A stretch of 64,000 bases of DNA, from contig CAUHNW010000002.1 in the NCBI GenBank assembly GCA_959607825.1, positions 62,001 to 126,000 of the forward strand, read 5' to 3'. The stretch's first letter is position 1, and every line of letters starts with the position of its first letter. Shown piece by piece: positions 1-8,441 of the stretch. The stretch is from HGM13006 sp900757695. Its GTDB lineage: Bacteria; Bacillota; Clostridia; Oscillospirales; Oscillospiraceae. A model generated the notes under the pieces. The model was not told the DNA's origin. It saw only the letters and a program-made list of their open reading frames with translations, and made no database searches. The translations under genes and the position numbers were made by a program.

Positions 1-1329
1 GGACTGACACTGGCAGAGCAGCTGTGTCAGGAGGATCATGCCATTACGCTGATCGACACGGATCAGGAGCGGCTGGACGATGCGGTAAACGCCATGGATG
101 TACAGGCGGTGCTGGGCAACGGCACCAGCTATCAGACGCAGATCGAGGCCGGGATCAAGGAGACGGATCTGCTCATTGCAGTGACGGATCAGGATGAGCT
201 CAATATGCTCAGCTGCCTGATTGCACGGAAGGCGGGCAACTGCCAGACCATTGCCCGGGTGCGGAATCCGGGCTATTATCAGGATATCGGCTTTATCAAG
301 GATGATCTGGGACTGGCCATGGTCATCAACCCGGAATGGGCGGCGGCGCAGGATATTTTCCGCCTGCTGCAGATCCCCTCAGCGCTGGATGTGGACACCT
401 TTGATAAGGGTAAGGTCAACATGATCCGCTTTAAGATCGAAGAAAACAGCCCGCTGGACGGCAAGAATATGATGGCCATCAACAATATGCTGGGGGGCAA
501 AATGCTGGTTTGCACCCGGGAACGGGACGGCGAGGTGGTGATCCCCAGCGGCAATACCGAGCTTCGGGCCGGGGACAAGATCTCCGTGGTGATCCCCATG
601 GCGGAGATCGGCAGTGTGCTCCAGCGGCTGCGCCTCCGGAAAAAGACCATTCATTCCGTACTCATTGCCGGCGGCGGCAATACGGCGGTGTACCTGACCC
701 TCATGCTGCAAAAGGCGGGGCTTCAGGTTAAGATTATCGAAAACAGCATCCAGCGCTGTGAGGAGCTGGCGGAGCGGGTGCCCAAGGCCCATATTATCCA
801 CGGAGATTCCACGGATAAGCAGCTGCTTCAGGAGGAAGGGCTTCGAGACGCCGAGGCATTTGTGTGCCTCACCGGGCTGGATGAGGAAAATATCATGCTG
901 GCCCTCTATGCCGAGAAGGTCTCCAAGGCAAAGGTCATCACAAAGATCGGGCGGATCAGCTTTGAAGAGGTAATAGACGAGCTGCCGCTGGGCAGCGTGA
1001 TCTATCCCAAGAATATCACGGCGGAGGTTATCGTCCGGTATGTCCGGGCCATGGAGAATGCCAGCGGAAACAATGTGGAGACCCTCTACCGGATGCTGGA
1101 TGGGAAGGTAGAAGCCATGGAGTTTGTGGTGCGTCCCGGCTCCACCAACATCATCGGCGTGCCGCTGCAGCAGCTGGGACTGAAAAAGAACCTGCTGGTG
1201 TGCAGCATCAATCGCAAGGGGAAGATCATTACGCCCACCGGTCAGGATGCCATTCAGGAGGGGGATATCGTGGTGGTGGTAACGACCCATAAGGGTATTC
1301 GAGACCTGAGCGATATTGTGAGGTATTGA
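1..1329 (+). CDS. trkA: Trk potassium uptake regulatory protein TrkA (5' end cut by window)
   Basis: Peripheral cytoplasmic subunit of the Trk K+ uptake system, which binds NAD(H) through two RCK domains and gates the TrkH channel. The frame is open from base 1, giving 442 visible residues; family members are about 450, so only the first few residues with the first glycine-rich NAD loop are missing. The second Rossmann half is complete, with IAGGGNTAVYL followed by an acidic strand end (KIIENS) and the HGDST segment. TrkA_C-type segments follow each half (the last ends GDIVVVVTTHKGIRDL). It ends 1 base before trkH, so the two are translated together. Confident identification. Confidence 0.95.
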   Translation, partial: GLTLAEQLCQEDHAITLIDTDQERLDDAVNAMDVQAVLGNGTSYQTQIEAGIKETDLLIAVTDQDELNMLSCLIARKAGNCQTIARVRNPGYYQDIGFIKDDLGLAMVINPEWAAAQDIFRLLQIPSALDVDTFDKGKVNMIRFKIEENSPLDGKNMMAINNMLGGKMLVCTRERDGEVVIPSGNTELRAGDKISVVIPMAEIGSVLQRLRLRKKTIHSVLIAGGGNTAVYLTLMLQKAGLQVKIIENSIQRCEELAERVPKAHIIHGDSTDKQLLQEEGLRDAEAFVCLTGLDEENIMLALYAEKVSKAKVITKIGRISFEEVIDELPLGSVIYPKNITAEVIVRYVRAMENASGNNVETLYRMLDGKVEAMEFVVRPGSTNIIGVPLQQLGLKKNLLVCSINRKGKIITPTGQDAIQEGDIVVVVTTHKGIRDLSDIVRY

Positions 1330-1330
1330 G

Positions 1331-2776
1331 ATGAACCTTTCCATGATAGCCTATATTGTAGGCGCAATAATGGAGATCGAAGCGGGGCTGATGCTGCTGC
1401 CGGCGCTGGTGGGCCTGATCTATGGCGAAAAGAGCGCACTGGCCTTTGTGATCTGCGCTGCGGCTGCGGCGGTGCTGGGCGCTATTCCGATCCTGCGGAA
1501 GCCCAAGAATACCGCCATCTATGCCAGAGACGGCTTTGTGGCCACAGCTCTGAGCTGGCTGGCGCTCAGTGCGGTGGGGGCGGTGCCCTTTTGCATGACC
1601 GGCCAGATTCCCCATTACATCAACGCTCTGTTTGAAATGGTTTCGGGCTTTACCACCACAGGAGCCAGTATTCTCCACGAGGTGGAGCCGTTGGATCACT
1701 GCATGCTGTTTTGGCGGAGCTTTTCCCACTGGATCGGCGGGATGGGCGTGCTGGTGTTTATGCTGGCGATCCTCCCCATGGCCGGGGGCCAGAATCTGCA
1801 TCTGATGCGGGCGGAGAGCCCCGGCCCCACCGTGGGCAAGCTGGTGCCAAAGCTTCGGCAGTCGGCCATCTGGCTCTACGGGATTTATCTGGGCCTGTCT
1901 GTGGTCTGCTTCCTGCTGCTGTGGATCGGCGGGATGCCAGCCTTTGAGGCCCTGTGCCTGACCTTTGGTACCGCAGGCACCGGCGGATTTGCGGTGCTGA
2001 ATTCCGGCTTTGCCGAATACTCCCTCTACAGCAAATGGGTCGTGACCGTGTTTATGACACTGTTCGGCATGAACTTCAACTTCTACTATCTGGTGATCTT
2101 GAAGAAGTTTAAGGATGCCATCAAGATGGAGGAGATTCGCTGGTATCTGATCCTGTTCTTCTTTGCGGCCATTACGATTCTGCTGAATCTGAAGCATGCG
2201 GGAATGCTGGGAACGCAGGCCCAGACCGTAGATGCCTTTTTCAGCGTGTCCTCGGTGATGACCACCACCGGATATGCCACGGCGGACTTTAATCTGTGGC
2301 CCAGCTACAGCCGGACGATTCTGGTGATGCTGATGTTCACCGGTGCATGCGCAGGCTCCACCTGCGGCGGCATCAAAATGAGCCGGTGGATCATCTACTG
2401 GAAGACCCTGAAACGGGAGCTGCGGCGGATGACCCATCCCAGATCGGTGTGGCACATCCAGATGGACGGAAAGACACTGGAGAGCGGTGTGCTACAAAAT
2501 ACCTTTGCCTATCTGGCCATTTATGTGCTGATCTATGCGGCCTCACTGCTGATCATCAGTCTGGATGGGATGGATCTCACCACTAGCTTTACAGCCATTG
2601 CGGCCACCATCAATAACATTGGGCCGGGTCTTGAGCTGGTTGGGCCGATGGGGAATTTTGACTGCTTCTCCTTCCTCAGCAAGATCGTGATGATCTTTGA
2701 TATGCTGGCAGGACGGCTGGAGATCTATCCGCTGATGATCTTCTTCCTGCCCTCTACGTGGAAGCGCCACAGCTGA
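1331..2776 (+). CDS. trkH: Trk potassium uptake channel subunit TrkH
   Basis: Integral membrane K+-translocating subunit of 481 residues, the usual TrkH length, with about ten hydrophobic segments. The four pore-loop regions can be seen: FTTTGAS near residue 100, FGTAGTGGFAV near 210, MTTTGYAT near 310 and INNIGPG near 425. The C-terminal EIYPLMIFFLPSTW is typical of the family. The ATG follows the trkA stop after one base, with GAGGTATTGAG as ribosome site. A GC-rich hairpin terminator lies just after the stop, so trkA-trkH is probably a complete transcription unit whose promoter lies left of the window. Confidence 0.96.
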   Translation: MNLSMIAYIVGAIMEIEAGLMLLPALVGLIYGEKSALAFVICAAAAAVLGAIPILRKPKNTAIYARDGFVATALSWLALSAVGAVPFCMTGQIPHYINALFEMVSGFTTTGASILHEVEPLDHCMLFWRSFSHWIGGMGVLVFMLAILPMAGGQNLHLMRAESPGPTVGKLVPKLRQSAIWLYGIYLGLSVVCFLLLWIGGMPAFEALCLTFGTAGTGGFAVLNSGFAEYSLYSKWVVTVFMTLFGMNFNFYYLVILKKFKDAIKMEEIRWYLILFFFAAITILLNLKHAGMLGTQAQTVDAFFSVSSVMTTTGYATADFNLWPSYSRTILVMLMFTGACAGSTCGGIKMSRWIIYWKTLKRELRRMTHPRSVWHIQMDGKTLESGVLQNTFAYLAIYVLIYAASLLIISLDGMDLTTSFTAIAATINNIGPGLELVGPMGNFDCFSFLSKIVMIFDMLAGRLEIYPLMIFFLPSTWKRHS

Positions 2777-2788
2777 ATATGAATGATG

Positions 2789-2824
2789 AAGGCCGGCTCC
2801 GATCTCTCGGGGCCGGCCTTTTGC
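2789..2824 (+). terminator. Rho-independent terminator after trkH
   Basis: A 9-bp perfect stem (AAGGCCGGC / GCCGGCCTT, arms 2789-2797 and 2812-2820) is followed by TTTT-type sequence. It starts 12 bases after the trkH stop. Confidence 0.85.
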
Positions 2825-2890
2825 AAAAAAATATTCCCTTGATTTGCAACGGGTTTACGGTATTTGATACGGCACCTTTCAAATAGATAC

Positions 2891-2919
2891 TTGTAATTCG
2901 TAAAATGTTATCGTATGCT
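2891..2919 (+). promoter_or_regulatory. Probable promoter of the beta-helix gene
   Basis: TTGTAA and TATGCT are separated by exactly 17 bases. Transcription would start near 2926, after the upstream ATG at 2924, which supports the TTG at 2954 as the true start. Both hexamers match the consensus at only 4 of 6 positions. Confidence 0.45.
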
Positions 2920-2953
2920 TTAGATGAGTTCGGATACAAAGGAGGTACTTTTG

Positions 2954-4705
2954 TTGAAAACATTTCATAAGGTAGAGGGACAGTGGATCGTCCCGGAGAC
3001 CACAGAGCTTTTTGGACTGATCATTATGCCCGGCGCATCTCTGGAAGCGCCGGAGGGTAAGACTCTGGTCATGACGGTAAACGGCGAGAGCGTAGCACCG
3101 GCTCCCGGCAACTATGAGGGAGACATTGTACTGGAGGTGCTCGATCCCATTCCCAACGGGAACTATCAGTTCCGTGCGGCCATCTATGCCGAGGGCGGCG
3201 CAGTGATCGAGGAGAAATCCGCACTGTCCGCAGTGCTCGATGGCGAGGTAAAGGACGGCGAGTGCATCGATGTTTCCATTACCAGCCGGGATGAAAACTT
3301 CAACGGCATCTGCGTGGGCGGCAAGGGGCCCTATATGGTCTCCGGCGCTGACGTCTCCTTGATGGGCAACGGCGGCAACGATTTCATCGGCTATGGCGCA
3401 GGCATTATGTCCGGGGACGATGCGGTGCTGACCGTGGAGGATTCCTATATTACCACCAAGGGTGCAGCCCGGGGGGCGCTGTTTGCAGGGGGCAATTCCA
3501 AGCTCTATGTGAAGAATTGCGAGATCTCCGCAGAGGACGGCGTGCTGCCCTACGACTATGAGGACAATGTGATGCCCGGGAATATGCGCCGGGTGCCGTG
3601 GATGCTGGGCCTGCGTGGAAACTGCCGGGCCACCAATCTGGCGGACTATGCGGATGCCCTCTATGAGGACTGCACCATCACCTCTGAGGGGTGGGGCGTT
3701 ATGTCTACTGATGGCGTACGCCGCTGCCGCCTGACCCTGAAGAACTGCGATGTGGCGGTCACCGGCCCCAGCGGCTACGGTGCATTCTCCATTGGCGACT
3801 GCATCGACACCTTTGAGGACTGCCGGATCGACGTGCCGGATTATGCACTGATCATGGCCAATGAGACTGCCTCCGGCACCTTCAAGAATACCAAGGTGGA
3901 TGCAGGCCGCTTTGCGGTGATGTGCTTCCGCAATGAGGGCGGCAAGCTGGTGATCACAGACGGCTCCGTGATGAATACGGACGAGACCACCGTGGTGGTA
4001 AAGGGCTGCGCACCCATCATTGAAGCGGATAACTGCGTGCTCTCTCCCGGCAACGGCATTATCCTTCAGGTTATGAACTCCGATGATCCCGGCAATCCTG
4101 CGGGCTACTATATCGATCCCAAGGAAGATGATGTGCCGGATCCGGAGCACGATAATAAAACTGCCAGAGAGACCTATGATGTCATTGCGACCTTTAAGGA
4201 TATGACAGTTACCGGCGACTTCTACAACGGCTCCACCGGCAAGAAGGGCGACACCGGTCCCAAGATGGTCATGGCGCCGCCTCCCGGCGCAGGTCCCGAG
4301 GGGCCCGGCGGTCCCGGCGGCCCCGGCGGTCCCGGTGGCCCGGGCGGTGGCCCCGGCAGCAAGGGCAACGGCTATGACGGCGTTCGCAACATGGCGCTGA
4401 CCTTTGACAATGCGGCTGTTACCGGTATTATCTCCGCTTCCAAGGCCCTCCATCGTGTGGAGAAGGTCTTTAAGGACAACTGCGAGGAGTTGGGCGAGGT
4501 AGTCAATACCGCCCAGCCTGTGGTCAACAACGGCGTGATTGTGGCACTGAAAAACGGTGCGGTGTGGACCGTAGCCGGTACGTCCTATCTCAGCTCCCTG
4601 ACCATTGACGAGACCTCCAAGGTCATCGGCACCCTGCTGGTGGACGGCAAGGAGACCGAGCCGGTGCCCGGCACCTATACCGGCGCATTGACCCTGACCC
4701 TGTAA
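2954..4705 (+). CDS. Right-handed beta-helix protein with Gly/Pro tract, function unknown
   Basis: A 583-residue protein that I cannot assign to a reaction. The start is TTG at 2954, 7 bases after a strong GGAGGT at 2941; an in-frame ATG at 2924 has no ribosome site. Residues about 95-400 have the short repeated strands of a parallel beta-helix (DSYITTKGA, NCEISAEDG, DCTITSEG, NCDVAVTG). Residues about 441-465 are a Gly/Pro tract made of GGP units. The N-terminal 60 residues and the C-terminal 60 share a pattern: WIVPETTELFGL...APGNYEGDIVLEV against WTVAGTSYLSSL...VPGTYTGALTLTL. They look like duplicated capping modules. No signal peptide or anchor is seen, unlike the related protein at 24590. 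A polysaccharide-modifying or scaffold role would be guesswork. Confidence 0.7.
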   Translation: MKTFHKVEGQWIVPETTELFGLIIMPGASLEAPEGKTLVMTVNGESVAPAPGNYEGDIVLEVLDPIPNGNYQFRAAIYAEGGAVIEEKSALSAVLDGEVKDGECIDVSITSRDENFNGICVGGKGPYMVSGADVSLMGNGGNDFIGYGAGIMSGDDAVLTVEDSYITTKGAARGALFAGGNSKLYVKNCEISAEDGVLPYDYEDNVMPGNMRRVPWMLGLRGNCRATNLADYADALYEDCTITSEGWGVMSTDGVRRCRLTLKNCDVAVTGPSGYGAFSIGDCIDTFEDCRIDVPDYALIMANETASGTFKNTKVDAGRFAVMCFRNEGGKLVITDGSVMNTDETTVVVKGCAPIIEADNCVLSPGNGIILQVMNSDDPGNPAGYYIDPKEDDVPDPEHDNKTARETYDVIATFKDMTVTGDFYNGSTGKKGDTGPKMVMAPPPGAGPEGPGGPGGPGGPGGPGGGPGSKGNGYDGVRNMALTFDNAAVTGIISASKALHRVEKVFKDNCEELGEVVNTAQPVVNNGVIVALKNGAVWTVAGTSYLSSLTIDETSKVIGTLLVDGKETEPVPGTYTGALTLTL

Positions 4706-4718
4706 TAGCTAAAATCTG

Positions 4719-4752
4719 AAAGGGGGTGCTGCACATTGCAGCCCCCCTTTGC
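4719..4752 (+). terminator. Terminator of the beta-helix gene
   Basis: A 14-bp stem with one bulged T (left arm from AAAGGGGG at 4719, right arm ending CCCCCCTTT at 4750), 14 bases after the stop. Confidence 0.75.
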
Positions 4753-4755
4753 GCC

Positions 4756-4790
4756 AAAAGTGCTCTGCCAAGGCGGCAGAGCACTTTTTT
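4756..4790. terminator. Bidirectional terminator between convergent genes
   Basis: A perfect 14-bp stem (AAAAGTGCTCTGCC / GGCAGAGCACTTTT) with a 5-base loop has a T-run on both strands. It lies just past the minus-strand lipoprotein stop at 4799 and probably serves that gene, while backing up the terminator on the other side. Confidence 0.85.
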
Positions 4791-4798
4791 ACGAGAGA

Positions 4799-6547
4799 TT
4801 ACAGGCCGTAAGCCTCTTCATAGCGGTCGTAGGCGTCCTGATAGATGTCGATGCAGTCCTGAATGCCCATGCTCTCGATTTTCTCGATGAAGGCATCCCA
4901 GTCGGAATCGAAGTTATACTCGCCCATGACGAACTTGAATACCTCCGTGGAGGCATAGGTGGAAATGTCGCTCCAGAGATCACCGTACTCGTTGGACTCA
5001 TCATAGCTGAGCTCTACCTGTGCGGGGATGGTGTAGAGGTCATCGGAGGTCTCTGTCCACAGATCCATAGCATCCAGGTTTGCCTGAGAATAGGCAGAGA
5101 AGATGCGGTCATAGTCCTGCAGGGTGGGAACGCAGGCCAGCGTGTAATAGGTGGTGGCAAAGGAGATCATGGGGAACTCCTCGTTGTGAAGCACCAGATC
5201 CGTAAACTCGGGATTGCCGTCGGCATCATAGTTGAAGGAAACGCCCTCCTGACCGTAGTTGGCCAGTACGCTGCCCTCCTTGGTGTACCAGAAGTCCAGC
5301 CAAGCGCAGGCCAGATCTACGTCCTCGCAGCAGTCGGAGATGGAGACATTCTTGCCGGTGGCGGCAGTGCCGATGCGGGTATCGCCAAAGTGGAAGATTT
5401 CGCCGTCCTCTTTGACCGGTTCGGGCATTGCGCAGATCTCATAGTTGGGATCCAGCTCCTTGCCGGAGGTCATGTTGGAGTCCATGTTGTCGGACTGTGC
5501 ATACCAGATACCGGCCTCACCGCCCTGAATATAGGTGTCAGAATTGGAAGTGAAGGGGTCGTTGGACTCGGTGGCAAAGTCAGAGGCGATCAGGCCCTCG
5601 CTGTACCACTGTGCGATCATCTGGAGATACTCCTTGTAGCCGTCGGACAGGAAGCCGTTGTATACGGTGCCGTCCTGCACATACATGTTGTGGGGGTTGT
5701 CCTGATAGAAGCCCACGGAGCCAAGGCCGCCTACGATGGAAGCGCCGGTGATCTGGGTGTCGCCCAGCAGCAGCAGCGCACGCTTTGCGCCGAACTTCTC
5801 CTTGAAGCCGGTGAGGGCATCATGCATTTCATCGTAGTTGGTGGGAACGTCCATACCCAGCTCGTCCAGCCAGTCCTTGCGGATCTGGAGACCGGCGGAA
5901 ACCTTGTAGTCATCGGATACGGTGATGACCTGAGGCATCTGACCGTCCTCGTTGATGGCAAGGGTCTTATAGTCGGAGTAGTAATCCAGCGTGTTCCAGT
6001 AGTTGGGGAGCTGATCCTCATAGTCCATGAGATCGATGGCAACGCCGTCCTCGATCATGGCGCTGGGGCTGGTGTACTGCTGATCGGCACCGGCAACCAT
6101 GTCGGTGATATCGCCGGAGGCGATCATCAGCTGGAAGTTGGTGGCCAGAGACTCGTTGTTGACGATGGTAAAGTCAATGTCAACACCGGTGATCTCCTCG
6201 GCATACTTAAATGCATCAATGTCATCATAGCTGTTGACATTGAACATGGACATATAGCCGGGCAGCTCTACAAAGTAGGTGAGCGTAGCGTTGTCGGCCA
6301 GAGGCAGGCTTGCCTCACCGGGAACGAAGTCTCCCTTTTCCGCAGGCGCTTCTGCGGAGAGCGCTTCGTCCACTGCGGATGCAGCGGCTTCTTCGGCTTC
6401 CGCCTTCGGTGCTTCCGGTGCGGCGGATGCCGCAGCGGCGCTGCCGTTGGACTCGGCGGGAGCGGAAGATGTGCTGCTGTTGCCGCAGCCGGCCAGACAG
6501 CCCAGGGCCATGGCCAGCGTCAGCAGCAGTGCAAATGCTTTCTTCAT
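4799..6547 (-). CDS. Extracellular solute-binding lipoprotein (ABC-type, family 1-like)
   Basis: A 582-residue surface lipoprotein. The N-terminus MKKAFALLL...LAGC21 is a lipoprotein signal with lipobox LAGC, followed by a roughly 50-residue Ala/Glu/Ser linker and then a large solute-binding domain. The size and Asp/Tyr-rich mature region resemble the long sugar or oligosaccharide binding proteins of Firmicutes (LplA-like). The start is the ATG at 6547, behind AGGAGGTAA; a longer frame to 6634 has no ribosome site. It sits alone: no permease or ATPase is adjacent, and both flanks carry terminators. The substrate is unknown. It may feed a transporter encoded elsewhere or act as a sensor. Confidence 0.85.
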   Translation of the reverse strand: MKKAFALLLTLAMALGCLAGCGNSSTSSAPAESNGSAAAASAAPEAPKAEAEEAAASAVDEALSAEAPAEKGDFVPGEASLPLADNATLTYFVELPGYMSMFNVNSYDDIDAFKYAEEITGVDIDFTIVNNESLATNFQLMIASGDITDMVAGADQQYTSPSAMIEDGVAIDLMDYEDQLPNYWNTLDYYSDYKTLAINEDGQMPQVITVSDDYKVSAGLQIRKDWLDELGMDVPTNYDEMHDALTGFKEKFGAKRALLLLGDTQITGASIVGGLGSVGFYQDNPHNMYVQDGTVYNGFLSDGYKEYLQMIAQWYSEGLIASDFATESNDPFTSNSDTYIQGGEAGIWYAQSDNMDSNMTSGKELDPNYEICAMPEPVKEDGEIFHFGDTRIGTAATGKNVSISDCCEDVDLACAWLDFWYTKEGSVLANYGQEGVSFNYDADGNPEFTDLVLHNEEFPMISFATTYYTLACVPTLQDYDRIFSAYSQANLDAMDLWTETSDDLYTIPAQVELSYDESNEYGDLWSDISTYASTEVFKFVMGEYNFDSDWDAFIEKIESMGIQDCIDIYQDAYDRYEEAYGL

Positions 6548-6598
6548 GGTGTTACCTCCTAGTTTCTTTTCCCACAATATTGGGATTTCTACAGAAAT

Positions 6599-6627
6599 AT
6601 TATAGTCCATGTGGAAGGAAGATGCAC
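6599..6627 (-). promoter_or_regulatory. Possible promoter of the solute-binding lipoprotein
   Basis: A perfect TATAAT is present on the minus strand (6604-6599), about 50 bases before the start codon. The -35 candidate at 6627-6622 is poor. The rest of the gap up to 6800 is AT-rich, and I see no gene in it. Confidence 0.35.
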
Positions 6628-6799
6628 CATGCAATTAAGGCGCTTTCTGTTTCAAATGTGACCTTTTTTGCAGTTCAAGACACAATAATTGTACAGCTGC
6701 CAATATTTATACGCCGAATATGTGCATATTGTGTAGATTTTTGGGAGAAATGTTCCGAAAACATAAATTGCGTCGTGGGGAGGAGAGAACATTTGGAAG

Positions 6800-6831
6800 A
6801 AAAAACCGCCGCAGGCAAGTGCCTGCGGCGG
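6800..6831 (-). terminator. Terminator of the alpha/beta CoA-transferase operon
   Basis: An 11-bp perfect stem (CCGCCGCAGGC / GCCTGCGGCGG, 6806-6816 and 6821-6831) with a T-run on the minus strand, 14 bases past the beta-subunit stop. Confidence 0.9.
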
Positions 6832-6844
6832 AAACAGATCGGAA

Positions 6845-7519
6845 TTATTCCTTGACCATGCAGCCGACATTCTCGGGAATGATCAGCTTAGCACCGGTCT
6901 TGGCAACAACCTCGTCCACGGTAACACCGGGAGCGACTTCCAGCAGCTTAGCGCCCTCGGGAGTGATCTCGATGACAGCCAGCTCGGAAACGATGTAGTT
7001 GATGCAGTGATAGCCGGTGAGGGGCATGTCGGTCTTCTCTACGATTTTGGGGTTGCCCTTCTTATCGCAGTGAGTGGTCATAACGATGGTGACCTTGGAG
7101 CCGGTAACCAGATCCATGGCACCGCCCATGCCGGCAGCAGTCTTACCGGGGATCATCCAGTTTGCCAGGTTGCCCTCGGCGTCTACCTCGTAAGCGCCCA
7201 GAACGGTGGCGTCAATGTGACCGCCACGGATAAAGCCGAAGGAACGGAAGCTGTCAAAGCAGGAGCCGCCAACGCGCAGAACGGAAGGCTTACCGCCAGC
7301 GTCAACAACGTTGGGATCTGCATACTCGCCCTCCTTGGGAGCGCCAGTCAGACCAACGACACCGTTCTCGGAGTCAACCCAAACGTCCACGCCCTCGGGC
7401 AGGTAGTCCAGGCACTTGGTGGGCATACCGATGCCCAGGTTTACTACGTCGCCGTCCTTGAAGAGGCGGGCGGTTCTGTAAGCGATCAGATCCTTACCAG
7501 TGAGTTCCATAGCATTCAT
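6845..7519 (-). CDS. 3-oxoacid/butyrate-type CoA-transferase, beta subunit
   Basis: Beta subunit (224 residues) of a heteromeric family I CoA-transferase, which moves CoA between short acyl-CoAs and acids such as acetate, butyrate or acetoacetate. The catalytic glutamate sits in SENGVVG (Glu51). Other family motifs are NLGIGMPT, FGFIRGGHID, LANWMIPGK and GMGGAMDLV. The ATG has AAGGAGGT 8 bases upstream. It follows the alpha subunit after 14 bases, and the operon ends at the hairpin just downstream. The exact acid substrate cannot be read from sequence. A second, diverged pair lies at 56268-57639. Confidence 0.92.
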   Translation of the reverse strand: MNAMELTGKDLIAYRTARLFKDGDVVNLGIGMPTKCLDYLPEGVDVWVDSENGVVGLTGAPKEGEYADPNVVDAGGKPSVLRVGGSCFDSFRSFGFIRGGHIDATVLGAYEVDAEGNLANWMIPGKTAAGMGGAMDLVTGSKVTIVMTTHCDKKGNPKIVEKTDMPLTGYHCINYIVSELAVIEITPEGAKLLEVAPGVTVDEVVAKTGAKLIIPENVGCMVKE

Positions 7520-7533
7520 CTTGAAGTACCTCC

Positions 7534-8262
7534 TTAAGCCTCAGTCAGGGCACGGCCCTGTACAACAGCGTCCACAACAAAACCGGGAGTCATGATCTGA
7601 TCGGGATCCAGCTCGCCGATCTCAACGATCTCCTCAGCCTCTACGATGACATGGTCAGCGGCAGTGGCAAAGGCCTCGTTGAAGTTGCGGGAGGTGCGGC
7701 GATAAACCACATTGCCCATCTTATCAGCCTTCCAAGCATGAACGAAGCAAACGTCAGCATGGATGGGGAGCTCCAGAATAAAACGCTTCTTGGAAGCATC
7801 GGGGGTGATCTCACCCTCCAGGAACTTGAACTTGCCGGCTTCCTCGTCCCACTCAGCAACCTGCTTGCCGTCCATCATGGGGGTGTACAGGCCGGTGGGG
7901 GTCAGAATGCCGCCGATGCCGGCGCCGCCGGCACGAACCTTCTCGCACAGGGAGCCCTGAGGAACGAAGGTCAGATCGATCTCGCCGTCAACAACCTTCT
8001 GTACGGTGACAGCGTTGTTGCCGATGTGAGAGCAGGTGATCTTCTTGATAACGTCAGCGTCAACCAGCTTGCCGATGCCACGATGGGGCACGGAGGTGTT
8101 GTTGGAGATGACGCTCAGATTCTTCACGCCAGCAGCGATGAGGCCCTCAATGAGAACTTCGGATACGCCGACGTTTACGAAACCAGGAAGCAGTACGCTC
8201 ATGCCGTCGAAGCAGTACGTTTTGATGGCTTCTTCAACGGTTGTAACTTTAGACTTTGCCAT
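7534..8262 (-). CDS. 3-oxoacid/butyrate-type CoA-transferase, alpha subunit
   Basis: Alpha subunit (242 residues) and partner of the downstream beta subunit. Family features are the N-terminal glycine-rich LLPGFVNVG, the VPQGSLCEKVRAGGAGIGG stretch and the YRRTSRNFN segment. The start is the ATG at 8262 (MAKSKVTT) behind AAAGGA. An in-frame ATG 9 bases upstream lies too close to that site, and longer versions read into the leader. The promoter at 8321-8348 and a palindrome between promoter and gene show that the pair is transcribed separately from the Cat-type genes upstream. Confidence 0.92.
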   Translation of the reverse strand: MAKSKVTTVEEAIKTYCFDGMSVLLPGFVNVGVSEVLIEGLIAAGVKNLSVISNNTSVPHRGIGKLVDADVIKKITCSHIGNNAVTVQKVVDGEIDLTFVPQGSLCEKVRAGGAGIGGILTPTGLYTPMMDGKQVAEWDEEAGKFKFLEGEITPDASKKRFILELPIHADVCFVHAWKADKMGNVVYRRTSRNFNEAFATAADHVIVEAEEIVEIGELDPDQIMTPGFVVDAVVQGRALTEA

Positions 8263-8288
8263 TGGTATCATTCCTTTCAGATTTTTCA

Positions 8289-8301
8289 GGTGCAATGCAC
8301 C
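8289..8301. promoter_or_regulatory. Palindrome in the CoA-transferase leader (possible operator)
   Basis: GGTGCA-A-TGCACC is a perfect 6+1+6 palindrome. It lies about 13 bases downstream of the predicted transcription start, where a bound repressor would block elongation. The regulator is unknown. Confidence 0.45.
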
Positions 8302-8320
8302 CTAATTGTATCACATTATT

Positions 8321-8348
8321 ATGATACTATATTTCAGCGGAATGTCAA
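8321..8348 (-). promoter_or_regulatory. Promoter of the alpha/beta CoA-transferase operon
   Basis: A perfect TTGACA (8348-8343), a 16-base spacer and TATCAT (8326-8321). Transcription would start near 8314. Confidence 0.75.
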
Positions 8349-8441
8349 GGGGTTCTATGCCCGGAGCGGGCGGCTCCCATACATTCCGGAAACAACGATT
8401 GAAGCGGGATAATCCAGAGGATCGGTTGTGACCGAATGGGG

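Noticed and set aside
2924..2953. ATG at 2924 as start of the beta-helix gene
   Set aside because: No ribosome site precedes it, and the likely transcription start is at about 2926. GGAGGT at 2941 points to TTG 2954.
4261..4350. Collagen-like triple helix in the Gly/Pro tract
   Set aside because: The GGP units could be read as Gly-X-Y, but the tract has only about eight triplets and its register is broken; in the protein at 24590 GGG runs break it further. A flexible linker is more likely.
8358..8370. Hairpin GCCCG-GAG-CGGGC as terminator of the Cat-type genes
   Set aside because: The stem is only 5 bp and no T-run follows on the minus strand. The terminator of this operon was not found; read-through into the next operon is possible.
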